Below, piece after piece: positions 8,702 to 16,453 of a stretch of DNA of 35,732 nucleotides. How positions within the stretch are numbered: position 1 is the stretch's first letter; every line of letters starts with the position of its first letter. Made by a program: the position numbers and the translations under genes. The DNA comes from an uncultured Eubacteriales bacterium (GTDB lineage: Bacteria; Bacillota; Clostridia; Lachnospirales; Lachnospiraceae): positions 1 to 35,732 of the forward strand of contig CASFID010000008.1 of NCBI GenBank assembly GCA_949294665.1, read 5' to 3'. The notes beneath the pieces are model-generated. The model did not search any database and was not told the origin of the DNA. It was given only the letters and a program-made list of their open reading frames with translations.

Positions 8702-10637
8702 AACATACAGGCCTGCCGACTTATGTGAGGTGCATCTGACGGATACATTCTGGTCAAAGTATACGGATCTGGTACGGGAGGTCGTGCTCCCGTACCAGTG
8801 GAAAGTCCTCAATGATCAGGAACCCGGAGCGCCGGAGAGCCATGCGGTGCGAAATTTCAGGATTGCCGCCGGACTGGAGAGCGGAGAGTTCTACGGGGAG
8901 GTTTTTCAGGACAGCGACCTTGCGAAATGGATCGAAGCAGCGTCGTATACGCTCGCGGCACGTAAGGATGAGGAACTGGAAAGCCTTATCGAGGAAGTGA
9001 TCGGGCTCATAGAGGCGGCCCAGCAGGAAAACGGCTATCTGGATACTTATTTTACGATCGGGAGACAGGACAAAGAGTGGACGAATCTGTATGAGTGTCA
9101 TGAGATGTACTGCATGGGCCATATGATCGAAGCCGCGGTCGCATATTATAAGGCGACGGGGAGAAGGCGGTTTCTGGATATTATGTGCCGCTGCGCGGAT
9201 CACATTTCCGACTGTTTCGGGCCGGAAGAGGGAAAGATGAGGGGTTATCCCGGCCATCAGGAGCTTGAGCTTGCCCTTGCGAGACTGTACGAGGCGACAG
9301 GGGAAAAGAAGTATCTTGAACTGAGCCGGTATTTTCTGAAAGAGCGTGGGAAGGCCCCCAATTATTTTATCAGGGAATGGGAGACGTCAAGACAGCGGCG
9401 CACATTTAAGACAGGAGAACTGACAGAGAGACCGGATTTATATTATGATCAGTCCCACTGTCCGGTGGCGGAGCAGAAGGAGGCGGTGGGCCACGCGGTG
9501 AGGGCGGTGTATATGTATTCCGCCATGGCGGATGTTGCAGGAAAGACGGGGGACGAAGAACTTTTCCGGACGTGCAGGACGCTGTGGGAAAATGTGACAG
9601 CACGCCAGATGTACATTACCGGCGCGGTCGGAGCTACGCATCAGGGAGAAGCGTTTACGTTTGATTATGATCTTCCGAATGAGACTGCCTATGCCGAGAC
9701 ATGCGCATCTGTCGGACTGATCCTCTTTGCAGCCAGAATGCAGAGGATCGATATGGACGGAAGATATGCGGACGTGATCGAGAGAGTGTTGTACAATACG
9801 GTCCTTGCGTCAATAGCGGAGGGCGGGAAGCATTATTTTTACGTCAATCCGCAGGAAATGTGGCCGGAGGCGTCCGAAAAGAATCCCGACAGGAAGCATA
9901 TCCGCGGCAGCAGGCAGGAATGGTTCGGATGCGCATGCTGTCCGCCGAATATCGCCAGGCTGCTGGCATCCCTTCAGAAGTATGTGTGTTCAACAGACGG
10001 AAGGACGCTGTATCTTCATCTCTATCTGTCAGGAGATCTGGATATTCCGGCAGGAAATGGGAAATATTCGGTCAAAGTGAGGCGGCAGTCGCCCTGGAGC
10101 GGCATCACGGAGATCCGGGTAGACGGCGTCCCGGAAGGGAAAGGACAGATCGCGCTCCGCATCCCGGGATGGTGCAGAGAATGGTCTGTGCGTATAAACG
10201 ACAGAATACAGGAAGCGGACGTACAGAAAGGATATCTGTATCTGAAAGGCGTGCTGCCCGAAGACAGCATCCGGCTGCAGTTCGATATGACGCCGGGGCT
10301 CATACAGGCAGATCCGAGAGTGCGCGCAGATGCGGGGAAAGCAGCGGTACAAATGGGGCCTTTTGTCTACTGTCTCGAGGAAACAGACAATGGGGACAAT
10401 CTGTCGGCTCTGAGGATCGATGCGGATACGGCGTTTGAAAAGCAGACGGACGCCGGATTATCCGATGAGGTTCCTATGATCATATACAATGGCTATCGGA
10501 CGGAAGAGTGGCCGGAGGGAGAATCCCTGTATCGGCCTTACGAACGTCGGGAGAAAAGAGCAGTCCTGAAAGCCGTGCCATATTTTCTGTGGGGGAATCG
10601 TCATCCGGGTGAAATGCAGATATGGACCAGAATATAG
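8685..10637 (+). CDS. GH127 beta-L-arabinofuranosidase
   Basis: This 650-residue enzyme is of the DUF1680/HypBA1 family, which releases beta-L-arabinofuranose from plant glycans such as hydroxyproline-linked arabinans or rhamnogalacturonan II. It uses a zinc-bound cysteine nucleophile. Matching the Bifidobacterium enzyme as I recall it, the acid/base Glu is at 322 (HQGEAF), zinc ligands Glu338 and Cys340 are in AETCASV, and Cys418-Cys419 lie in GCACCPPN, so all catalytic residues are present. Length is normal and no signal peptide is visible. The start is TTG at 8685, inside the end of the GH95-like gene, with AAGG nine bases upstream. No ATG alternative gives the conserved N-terminus (FWSKYTDLVREVVLPYQW). 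It is translationally coupled to its neighbours. Confidence 0.92.
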   Translation: MNSISETYRPADLCEVHLTDTFWSKYTDLVREVVLPYQWKVLNDQEPGAPESHAVRNFRIAAGLESGEFYGEVFQDSDLAKWIEAASYTLAARKDEELESLIEEVIGLIEAAQQENGYLDTYFTIGRQDKEWTNLYECHEMYCMGHMIEAAVAYYKATGRRRFLDIMCRCADHISDCFGPEEGKMRGYPGHQELELALARLYEATGEKKYLELSRYFLKERGKAPNYFIREWETSRQRRTFKTGELTERPDLYYDQSHCPVAEQKEAVGHAVRAVYMYSAMADVAGKTGDEELFRTCRTLWENVTARQMYITGAVGATHQGEAFTFDYDLPNETAYAETCASVGLILFAARMQRIDMDGRYADVIERVLYNTVLASIAEGGKHYFYVNPQEMWPEASEKNPDRKHIRGSRQEWFGCACCPPNIARLLASLQKYVCSTDGRTLYLHLYLSGDLDIPAGNGKYSVKVRRQSPWSGITEIRVDGVPEGKGQIALRIPGWCREWSVRINDRIQEADVQKGYLYLKGVLPEDSIRLQFDMTPGLIQADPRVRADAGKAAVQMGPFVYCLEETDNGDNLSALRIDADTAFEKQTDAGLSDEVPMIIYNGYRTEEWPEGESLYRPYERREKRAVLKAVPYFLWGNRHPGEMQIWTRI

Positions 10638-10657
10638 ACAGGCGGGAGGCGATTGAT

Positions 10658-12169
10658 ATGGTGAATTTCGAGAATCCGGTATTACCGGGATTCTATCCGG
10701 ATCCCAGCATATGCAGAGTGGGAGACGATTATTATCTCGTAAACAGCTCTTTTGAGTTTTTCCCGGGGATACCGCTGTTTCACAGCAGAGACCTTGTTCA
10801 TTGGGAGCAGATCGGTCATGTGCTGACGCGAAGATCGCAGATCGATCTGGAAGACGAAAATCCGTCGAAAGGGATATGGGCGCCGACGATCCGTGAAAAT
10901 AAAGGGCGGTTTTATGTGTCGGCTACCAATATGAGCCATGGGGGAAACTTTTTCGTCTATACGGATGAGATCCGCGGGGAGTGGTCGGATCCGATATGGG
11001 TAAGGCAGGGAGGGATCGATCCTTCCCTGTTTTTTGATGAAGACGGGAAAGTGTATTTCGCAAGTACATATGATATGCCGGGCGGACAGGCGATCGGACA
11101 GAGTATGATCGACATCATGACAGGGGAACTGCTGACGGACACGAAGATCATATGGAGAGGCAGCGGGGGCAAGTACCCGGAAGGTCCGCACATGTATGTG
11201 AAGGACGGCTGGTATTATCTTCTGGCGGCTGAGGGAGGTACGGAGTACGGCCATATGATAACAATGGCAAGAGGCCGGTCTCCCTGGGGACCGTTTGAGT
11301 CCTGTCCGGATAATCCGATCCTTACTCACAGAGACACGATGCTGGACCGGTTCCAGGCGATCGGACACGGAGATATCACAGACACTTCGGAAGGAGACTG
11401 GTGGATCGTGTTTCATGGGATACGCACTTCACAGTATATGCTCCACCATCTGGGCAGAGAGACGATGACGGCCCCGGTCCGCTGGGACCAAGGCGGGTGG
11501 CCGGTGATCAACGGTGGAAAACTTATCACGCCGCACATGAGGGCGGAAAGGCTTCCGGGAGACGGCCGGCAGGGAAGAGACTGGAGACAATATGCAGACG
11601 GAAAGTATACGGAAAGGTTAAAGTGGAACTTTATTAAAAATCCGGAAATGTCTGATTATACGGTGTCGGAATCCGGCCGGGAACTGCTCCTTCACGGGAC
11701 GGACGTGACGCTCAATGACGGAAAGTCGCCTACCTTTGTCGGAAGGAGACAGCAGCACTTCTGTATGTGTACGGAGGTGAGGATAAAATGCCGCCCTCAG
11801 ACGGCAGATGCATTTGCAGGGATGACGGTCTATCACACGAACGAGCATCACTACGACTTCGGGATCACGAACCATGGCGGCAGGCTGCGTCTGCTGCTTC
11901 GCAAACATGTGGGCGATATGGAGACGACAGATATGTACAGCCTGCCGGAATGTGAAACATATATCCTGCTCAGGATAGAGGCGGACAGGCTGGAATACCG
12001 GTTCTCAGCGGGACCGGACGGAGAGCATATGCAGTACTTTGGAAGCGGGAGGACGCAGCTCCTGTCTACAGAATGCATGGTCATGACATTTACAGGATGC
12101 TATATCGGGCTGTTCGCGGAGAAAGGGGCGGAGGCGGTCTTCGGGGAATTCCGGTATGCGGAGCGATGA
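10658..12169 (+). CDS. GH43 beta-xylosidase/alpha-L-arabinofuranosidase
   Basis: This 503-residue inverting hydrolase has a five-bladed beta-propeller and a C-terminal beta-sandwich of the kind found in GH43 xylosidases (about residues 310-500). The three GH43 carboxylates are visible: base Asp15 in GFYPDPSI, pKa-modulating Asp121 in GGIDPSLFF, and acid Glu175 in YPEGPHMY. No signal peptide is present, so it would act on imported oligosaccharides. I chose the ATG at 10658 (GGGAGG eight bases upstream) over the frame's earlier ATG at 10622, because family members begin at about this point. It could release xylose, L-arabinofuranose or both; sequence alone does not separate these. It is the last gene before a strong terminator. 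Confidence 0.92.
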   Translation: MVNFENPVLPGFYPDPSICRVGDDYYLVNSSFEFFPGIPLFHSRDLVHWEQIGHVLTRRSQIDLEDENPSKGIWAPTIRENKGRFYVSATNMSHGGNFFVYTDEIRGEWSDPIWVRQGGIDPSLFFDEDGKVYFASTYDMPGGQAIGQSMIDIMTGELLTDTKIIWRGSGGKYPEGPHMYVKDGWYYLLAAEGGTEYGHMITMARGRSPWGPFESCPDNPILTHRDTMLDRFQAIGHGDITDTSEGDWWIVFHGIRTSQYMLHHLGRETMTAPVRWDQGGWPVINGGKLITPHMRAERLPGDGRQGRDWRQYADGKYTERLKWNFIKNPEMSDYTVSESGRELLLHGTDVTLNDGKSPTFVGRRQQHFCMCTEVRIKCRPQTADAFAGMTVYHTNEHHYDFGITNHGGRLRLLLRKHVGDMETTDMYSLPECETYILLRIEADRLEYRFSAGPDGEHMQYFGSGRTQLLSTECMVMTFTGCYIGLFAEKGAEAVFGEFRYAER

Positions 12170-12171
12170 CA

Positions 12172-12213
12172 GGGACTGCCGTACGAATGATCCCGTGCGG
12201 CAGTCCCGTTTCT
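12172..12213 (+). terminator. Strong rho-independent terminator after the hydrolase operon
   Basis: GGGACTGCCG (12172-12181) pairs perfectly with CGGCAGTCCC (12198-12207), followed by GTTTCT. It starts two bases after the GH43 stop codon and cleanly separates the glycan locus from the next transcription unit. Confidence 0.85.
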
Positions 12214-12251
12214 GTATGGGATCATTTTTGCGAGTAAATTTAAGCCGGCTA

Positions 12252-12260
12252 TGTTATACT
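12252..12260 (+). promoter_or_regulatory. Extended -10 promoter of the rubredoxin-GltB gene
   Basis: TGTTATACT (12252-12260) is an extended -10 element, TGnTATACT. No good -35 lies at 17 bases; the extended -10 would compensate. Initiation near 12267 gives a leader of about 40 bases before AAGGAGGAG and the ATG at 12308. Confidence 0.55.
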
Positions 12261-12307
12261 GGAACTAACTGATATAGAAAGAAGTTTTGCGAAGGAGGAG
12301 AAACAGT

Positions 12308-13696
12308 ATGGCGAAGTACAGATGCAGCGTATGTGGGTATATTTACGATGAGGAAGAGGAAGGGGCTCCATTTGCCGGCCTGAAAGAATGTCCGGTCTGT
12401 CATCAGCCGGCGGACAAGTTCACGGTATATAAAGAGGACCACGGGACGCAGGCCCCGCCGAAAAAGGAGCTGAAACTTGACTATCCAAAGGAGTTCGTAC
12501 GTCAGGATGATTCCTGCAGGTACATGAAAGAGATCCATGAGATGGCGGTGACGGGCAGGAGTATTTCCGCGTCTATGGGGACCGAGATGCCTGTGCCGTC
12601 CTGGGACGACATCCTGATCCTTGGAGCCCAGCTCGATCCTATGCCGCTGGATGAACATGCAGAGGTAAAGACGGAGACCGTGATCGGGAAACACGCGGCG
12701 AAGCCTCTCATCCTTGAGAATCCGGTCTATGTCTCTCACATGTCGTTCGGCGCGCTCTCAAGAGAGGCGAAGATATCCCTGGCAAGAGGCTCCGCCCTTG
12801 CACACAGCGCCATGTGTTCCGGCGAGGGCGGGATCCTTCCCGAAGAGATGCAGGCGGCGGACAAGTACATATTCGAATATGTCGGAAATCTTTACAGCGT
12901 AACTCCGGAGAACCTGCGCAATGCGGACGCCATCGAGATCAAGATCGGTCAGGGCACCAAGCCGGGGATGGGAGGACACCTTCCCGGGGAGAAAGTGACG
13001 CGGGAGATCAGTGATGTAAGAAATAAGCCGATAGGTGAGGATATCATCGCACCGTCCAGATTCCCGGGGATCAGGACGAAGGATGATCTGAAGAATCTTA
13101 TCATGCAGCTTAAGTACGCATCTGAGGGACGACCGGTAGGAGTCAAGATCGCAGCCGGGCGGATCGAGAGAGACCTTGCATTCTGCGTCTATGCGGAACC
13201 TGACTTCATCACGATAGACGGAAGAGGCGGCGCGACGGGATCTTCGCCCAAGCTGCTGAGAGATTCCGCGAGTGTTCCGACGATATACGCGCTTCACCGC
13301 GCGAGAAAATATCTGGACAGCGTGGGATCGGATATCAGTCTTATCATCACCGGAGGCTTAAGAGTATCGTCGGATTTCGCCAAGGCGATCGCCATGGGAG
13401 CAGACGCTGTCGCCGTTGCCTCGGCCGCGCTTATTGCAATGGCATGCCAGCAGTATAAGATATGCGGAACAGGGATGTGTCCGATGGGCGTAGCCACGCA
13501 GGATGAGGATCTTAGGGCAAGGCTGCATGAAGACGCTGCAGCGGTAAGAGTGGCGAACTTTCTTAATGTCTCTCTGGAAGAACTCAGGATGTTCGCCCGC
13601 ATCACAGGGCATGAAGATCTTCACGATCTCTCTGTGGACGACCTGTGCACGATCAGCCGTGAGATCAGTGAATATACGAATATCCCGCATGCATAA
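12308..13696 (+). CDS. Rubredoxin-glutamate synthase FMN-domain fusion protein
   Basis: This is a 462-residue fusion. Residues 1-45 are a short rubredoxin-like iron site, Cys6/Cys9 (CSVCGYIYDEEEEG) and Cys28/Cys31 (CPVCHQPA). The spacing between pairs is shorter than in classical rubredoxin. The rest is the FMN-binding, [3Fe-4S] domain of the glutamate synthase large subunit (PF01645): SHMSFGALSREAKISLARG, GQGTKPGMGGHLPGEKV, and cluster cysteines 380, 386 and 391. The glutaminase domain is absent, so it resembles archaeal-type GltB homologues. A GltD-like gene lies 1.3 kb downstream. True glutamate synthase activity is unproven; the protein may reduce another acceptor. I start at 12308 (AAGGAGGAG upstream), not at the open extension to 12287. 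Confidence 0.88.
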   Translation: MAKYRCSVCGYIYDEEEEGAPFAGLKECPVCHQPADKFTVYKEDHGTQAPPKKELKLDYPKEFVRQDDSCRYMKEIHEMAVTGRSISASMGTEMPVPSWDDILILGAQLDPMPLDEHAEVKTETVIGKHAAKPLILENPVYVSHMSFGALSREAKISLARGSALAHSAMCSGEGGILPEEMQAADKYIFEYVGNLYSVTPENLRNADAIEIKIGQGTKPGMGGHLPGEKVTREISDVRNKPIGEDIIAPSRFPGIRTKDDLKNLIMQLKYASEGRPVGVKIAAGRIERDLAFCVYAEPDFITIDGRGGATGSSPKLLRDSASVPTIYALHRARKYLDSVGSDISLIITGGLRVSSDFAKAIAMGADAVAVASAALIAMACQQYKICGTGMCPMGVATQDEDLRARLHEDAAAVRVANFLNVSLEELRMFARITGHEDLHDLSVDDLCTISREISEYTNIPHA

Positions 13697-13732
13697 CTGA
13701 ATGGGGGACAGAAGCAGCAGGAGGAGATTGTC

Positions 13733-14770
13733 ATGACGATCAAAGAGATCGCACAGCTTGCCGGAGTTTCGAGCGCCGCTGTGTCGAGGTATTTAAACGG
13801 CGGCTATATCAGCGGGGAGAAAAAAGAACGGATAAAAAAAGTGATCGACGAGACCGGCTACCAGCCGTCTGCTCAGGCGCGGATCCTGCGCACGAAAAAG
13901 GCGTGTCTGGTGGGAGTCGTTGTCCCGAAGATCAATTCAGAGTCTATCAGCCGGGTGACCGCCGGGATCGAGCAGGTCCTGTCCGGGAGAGGATATCAGA
14001 TGCTTCTTGCCAGCACGGATAATGATCCGGCCAAGGAGATCGCCTACCTGAAACTTTTTGAAAGTTATCCGGTGGACGGCATTATTCTGATCGGGACGGT
14101 CATCACGGCGGAGCACAGGAAATTTCTGAAAAGTTCTAACATCCCGGTCGTGGTCATCGGGCAGTATACGAAATACGCCAACTGCATCTATCACGATGAT
14201 TACGGTGCAGGCAAAGCCATGGGAAAACTGGCGGCAAAAGTGATCAGGACCGGGGATGGGAAGGATTTGAAGGCTGCCTATATCGGGGTGACAAAGACGG
14301 ATAAGGCGGTCGGCGTCGCGCGGGAAGACGGGTTCCGCTCGGGGCTCCGGTCCGCGGGCGTCGAGCTTGCCCCGGACTATGTGAGGAACGTCGAATTTAC
14401 AATGGACGCCGGGTACCATGCCGCACTGGATCTTCTGGAACATAACAGCGATATCGGGATCATATCCTGCGCCACGGATACGATCGCGGCCGGCGTGATC
14501 CAGGCGCTTCTTACATATGGCGGACATACGGCGCCCGGATCTTCCGTGGATCTGGGAAGGCGGATGCAGTATATCCCGGATCATGCACAGATACGGGTGA
14601 CCGGATTTGGCGACAATCAGCTGTTAAAAGCAGTGACAGGCGGAATCCCGACCGTACATTTCGGATACAAGACAAGCGGTATCCGCGGAGCGGAGCTGCT
14701 TCTGGACGTTATTGAGAGAAACGAGAAGATCCCTGTAGAGATAAAGCTGGGGTTCAGGCTGGTGGACTGA
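13733..14770 (+). CDS. LacI-family transcriptional regulator
   Basis: This 345-residue DNA-binding repressor has a helix-turn-helix at residues 2-25 (TIKEIAQLAGVSSAAVSRYLNG), a hinge helix near 48-57 (PSAQARILRT) and a periplasmic-binding-protein-like sugar domain to the end. GCAGGAGGAG precedes the ATG. It follows the rubredoxin-GltB gene by 36 bases and so may be co-transcribed with it. The nearest LacI-type palindrome, TGAAATCGATTACA at 16420-16433, lies in front of the sucrose PTS genes, so a ScrR-like role is the simplest reading. The effector would then be a sugar or sugar phosphate. Family is certain, target inferred. Confidence 0.92.
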   Translation: MTIKEIAQLAGVSSAAVSRYLNGGYISGEKKERIKKVIDETGYQPSAQARILRTKKACLVGVVVPKINSESISRVTAGIEQVLSGRGYQMLLASTDNDPAKEIAYLKLFESYPVDGIILIGTVITAEHRKFLKSSNIPVVVIGQYTKYANCIYHDDYGAGKAMGKLAAKVIRTGDGKDLKAAYIGVTKTDKAVGVAREDGFRSGLRSAGVELAPDYVRNVEFTMDAGYHAALDLLEHNSDIGIISCATDTIAAGVIQALLTYGGHTAPGSSVDLGRRMQYIPDHAQIRVTGFGDNQLLKAVTGGIPTVHFGYKTSGIRGAELLLDVIERNEKIPVEIKLGFRLVD

Positions 14771-14832
14771 AGGTATCTCGTTAAATTAAAATCAGTGTGA
14801 GCAAAATGCGGCGGCAGATTTTGTTTTTGTTT

Positions 14833-14841
14833 TGATACAAT
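14833..14841 (+). promoter_or_regulatory. Candidate extended -10 promoter of the GltD-like gene
   Basis: TGATACAAT (14833-14841) matches an extended -10 element in an AT-rich stretch after the LacI stop codon; no convincing -35 is seen. Initiation near 14848 would give a leader of about 155 bases before the GGGAGG at 14989. No riboswitch or terminator hairpin is recognisable in that leader. Confidence 0.35.
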
Positions 14842-15003
14842 CCGCGTTTTCCGCAGGAATATCCGGCAAATGTCAGGAATCCCGACGGGAGGCCGGGGTT
14901 AATAAAATAACGATCGTTGACTTTTTCCCTCCTCATGTCAAACTTAATATGAAAAGTGGTGAATGCGTCATGTTAGGTGAAAAGATATGGGAGGAACAGG
15001 ATC

Positions 15004-16245
15004 ATGGGATTACATGCGATCGATGAAGCCAGGAGATGTCTGAACTGCAGAAAGCCGAGGTGCCGGGAGGGCTGCCCGATCAACACGCCGATCCCCCAGA
15101 TGATCCAGATGTTTCTGGGAGGGCGGATGGCGGATGCCGCGGAGATGGTATTTGAAAATAATCCGCTCTCTGTGATATGTTCGCTTGTGTGCGATCATGA
15201 AAAGCAGTGTGAAGGGCACTGTATCAAGGGGCTCAAAGGGGAACCGGTGCACATCTCATCTATCGAGAATTATATATCGGATACCTGTTTTGACAATATG
15301 AGGCTCGGGAAAAAGCCATGGAACGGACATCGGATAGGAGTCGTCGGAGCAGGGCCGGCCGGCATCACGATCGCCATCCTGATGGCCTGCAGGGGATATA
15401 AGGTGACGATATTTGAAATCAGGGAGAAGATCGGAGGCATCATGCGTTACGGCATCCCCGAATTTCGTCTGCCGAAATCGATACTGGACCGATATAACGT
15501 GAAACTCAAAGAACTGGGGATCCTTTTCAGGCCGAATTTTGCCCTCGGAGGTTCGCTCGGAGTGCAGGACCTGCTCAGAGACGGATATGACGCTGTGTTC
15601 ATAGGGACCGGGACGTGGCGTCCCAACAGGCTGGATATTCCCGGAGAAACATTTGGAAACGTACACTACGGTATCAACTATCTGAACAATCCTGACGTCT
15701 ATGAACTGGGCGACAAAGTAGTCGTGATCGGAGCGGGCAACGCTGCCATGGACGTGGCAAGAACGGCGGTCAGAAAAGGCTCGCAGCACGTGACCGTATA
15801 TTCTGTGACGGAGATCCCGGCCGCATCGCCAAAAGAGGTGGAGTATGCGAAGATCGACGGGGTGCAGTTCGAGACGCTTCAGACAGCCATTGAGATCCGG
15901 GACGACGGCGTCATCGTATGCGATGTCGAGTGGACGGAAGATCATAAGATGATAAAGCGGGAGGAGACGGGAAGATTTGTGCCTGCGGACAGCGTTATTA
16001 TCTCGATCTCACAGGGGCCGCAGGACAGGATCGTCAACCGGGATAAGGAACTCGAAGTAGATGAGAAAGGCCGTCTTAAGACAGACGGGAAAGGTGAGAC
16101 GACGATGGAGGGTATCTTTGCCTCGGGAGATGTGGTCACAGGGGCGAAGACAGTGGTGGAAGCCGTGAAATGCTCGAAGATGATCGCGGATGTGATGGAC
16201 GAGTATGTGAAGAGGAAACAGAGCACAGAAAATGAAAGAACATGA
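15004..16245 (+). CDS. GltD-like NADPH-dependent flavoprotein oxidoreductase
   Basis: This 413-residue protein resembles the glutamate synthase small subunit and dihydropyrimidine dehydrogenase N-terminal module. A cysteine-rich N-terminus (Cys12, 15, 20, 24 in CLNCRKPRCREGC, then more near 50-65) would hold [4Fe-4S] clusters. An FAD-binding GVVGAGPAGI lies near residue 115 and an NADPH-binding VVIGAGNAAMD near 240. It would move electrons from NADPH through FAD and iron-sulfur centres to a partner, plausibly the rubredoxin-GltB fusion. I chose the ATG at 15004 (GGGAGG nine bases upstream, and the Cys motif follows at once) over a GTG at 14977. The LacI gene lying between the two presumed subunits is odd. 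Confidence 0.88.
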   Translation: MGLHAIDEARRCLNCRKPRCREGCPINTPIPQMIQMFLGGRMADAAEMVFENNPLSVICSLVCDHEKQCEGHCIKGLKGEPVHISSIENYISDTCFDNMRLGKKPWNGHRIGVVGAGPAGITIAILMACRGYKVTIFEIREKIGGIMRYGIPEFRLPKSILDRYNVKLKELGILFRPNFALGGSLGVQDLLRDGYDAVFIGTGTWRPNRLDIPGETFGNVHYGINYLNNPDVYELGDKVVVIGAGNAAMDVARTAVRKGSQHVTVYSVTEIPAASPKEVEYAKIDGVQFETLQTAIEIRDDGVIVCDVEWTEDHKMIKREETGRFVPADSVIISISQGPQDRIVNRDKELEVDEKGRLKTDGKGETTMEGIFASGDVVTGAKTVVEAVKCSKMIADVMDEYVKRKQSTENERT

Positions 16246-16256
16246 TATCGATTACT
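16243..16256. promoter_or_regulatory. LacI/cre-like half-matching palindrome
   Basis: TGATATCGATTACT shares the central ATCGATT with the better site 177 bases downstream and is one base off a cre-type consensus. It overlaps the GltD-like stop codon. It could be an auxiliary operator for looping, or chance. Confidence 0.3.
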
Positions 16257-16356
16257 CATAATATCATGCTCAAAAAGAACGTTCAGGATACAGATGCGGC
16301 GCTGGAAAAATATCTAAATAATACAAAAAGACAAATATGCACAAAAATAAGTATAA

Positions 16357-16404
16357 AATATCGGTAAAAATGCCCTCTTTACAAACGTTGTATTTACCGA
16401 TATT
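16357..16404. repeat. Inverted repeat overlapping the PTS promoter
   Basis: AATATCGGTAAA (16357-16368) and TTTACCGATATT (16393-16404) are perfect 12-base inverted arms with a 24-base spacer. The right arm overlaps the -10 element and the spacer contains the -35, so a protein bound to both arms would block RNA polymerase. As RNA it would not be transcribed from this promoter. It does not resemble a SacT/LicT antiterminator site. Confidence 0.6.
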
Positions 16405-16406
16405 AT
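16378..16406 (+). promoter_or_regulatory. Promoter of the sucrose PTS operon
   Basis: TTTACA (16378-16383), a 17-base spacer and TATTAT (16401-16406) form a good sigma-A promoter with initiation near 16413. It is embedded in the 16357-16404 inverted repeat and followed by the operator at 16419-16433, so regulation looks tight. Confidence 0.7.
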
Positions 16407-16418
16407 TTATATGAAAAT

Positions 16419-16433
16419 ATGAAATCGATTACA
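16419..16433. promoter_or_regulatory. LacI-type operator or CcpA cre site
   Basis: ATGAAATCGATTACA is a near-palindrome centred on CG. It fits both LacI-family operators (TGnAATCGATTnCA) and the cre consensus WTGNAANCGNWNNCW. It lies at about +7 to +21 relative to the predicted start, where a bound repressor would act as a roadblock. Whether the local LacI protein, CcpA or both bind cannot be decided from sequence. Confidence 0.65.
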
Positions 16434-16453
16434 CATACGGAAGGAGAGTTACC

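Noticed and set aside
14771-15003. A riboswitch in the leader of the GltD-like gene
   Set aside because: No conserved aptamer core and no terminator/antiterminator pair could be recognised.
14832-15026. A 64-codon open frame overlapping the start of the GltD-like gene
   Set aside because: It has a TTG start without a ribosome binding site, overlaps the candidate -10 element, and has no coding character.
16357-16404. A SacT/LicT-type ribonucleic antiterminator before the PTS gene
   Set aside because: The arms are too far apart, the sequence is unlike known sites, and the element overlaps the promoter instead of lying in the leader.
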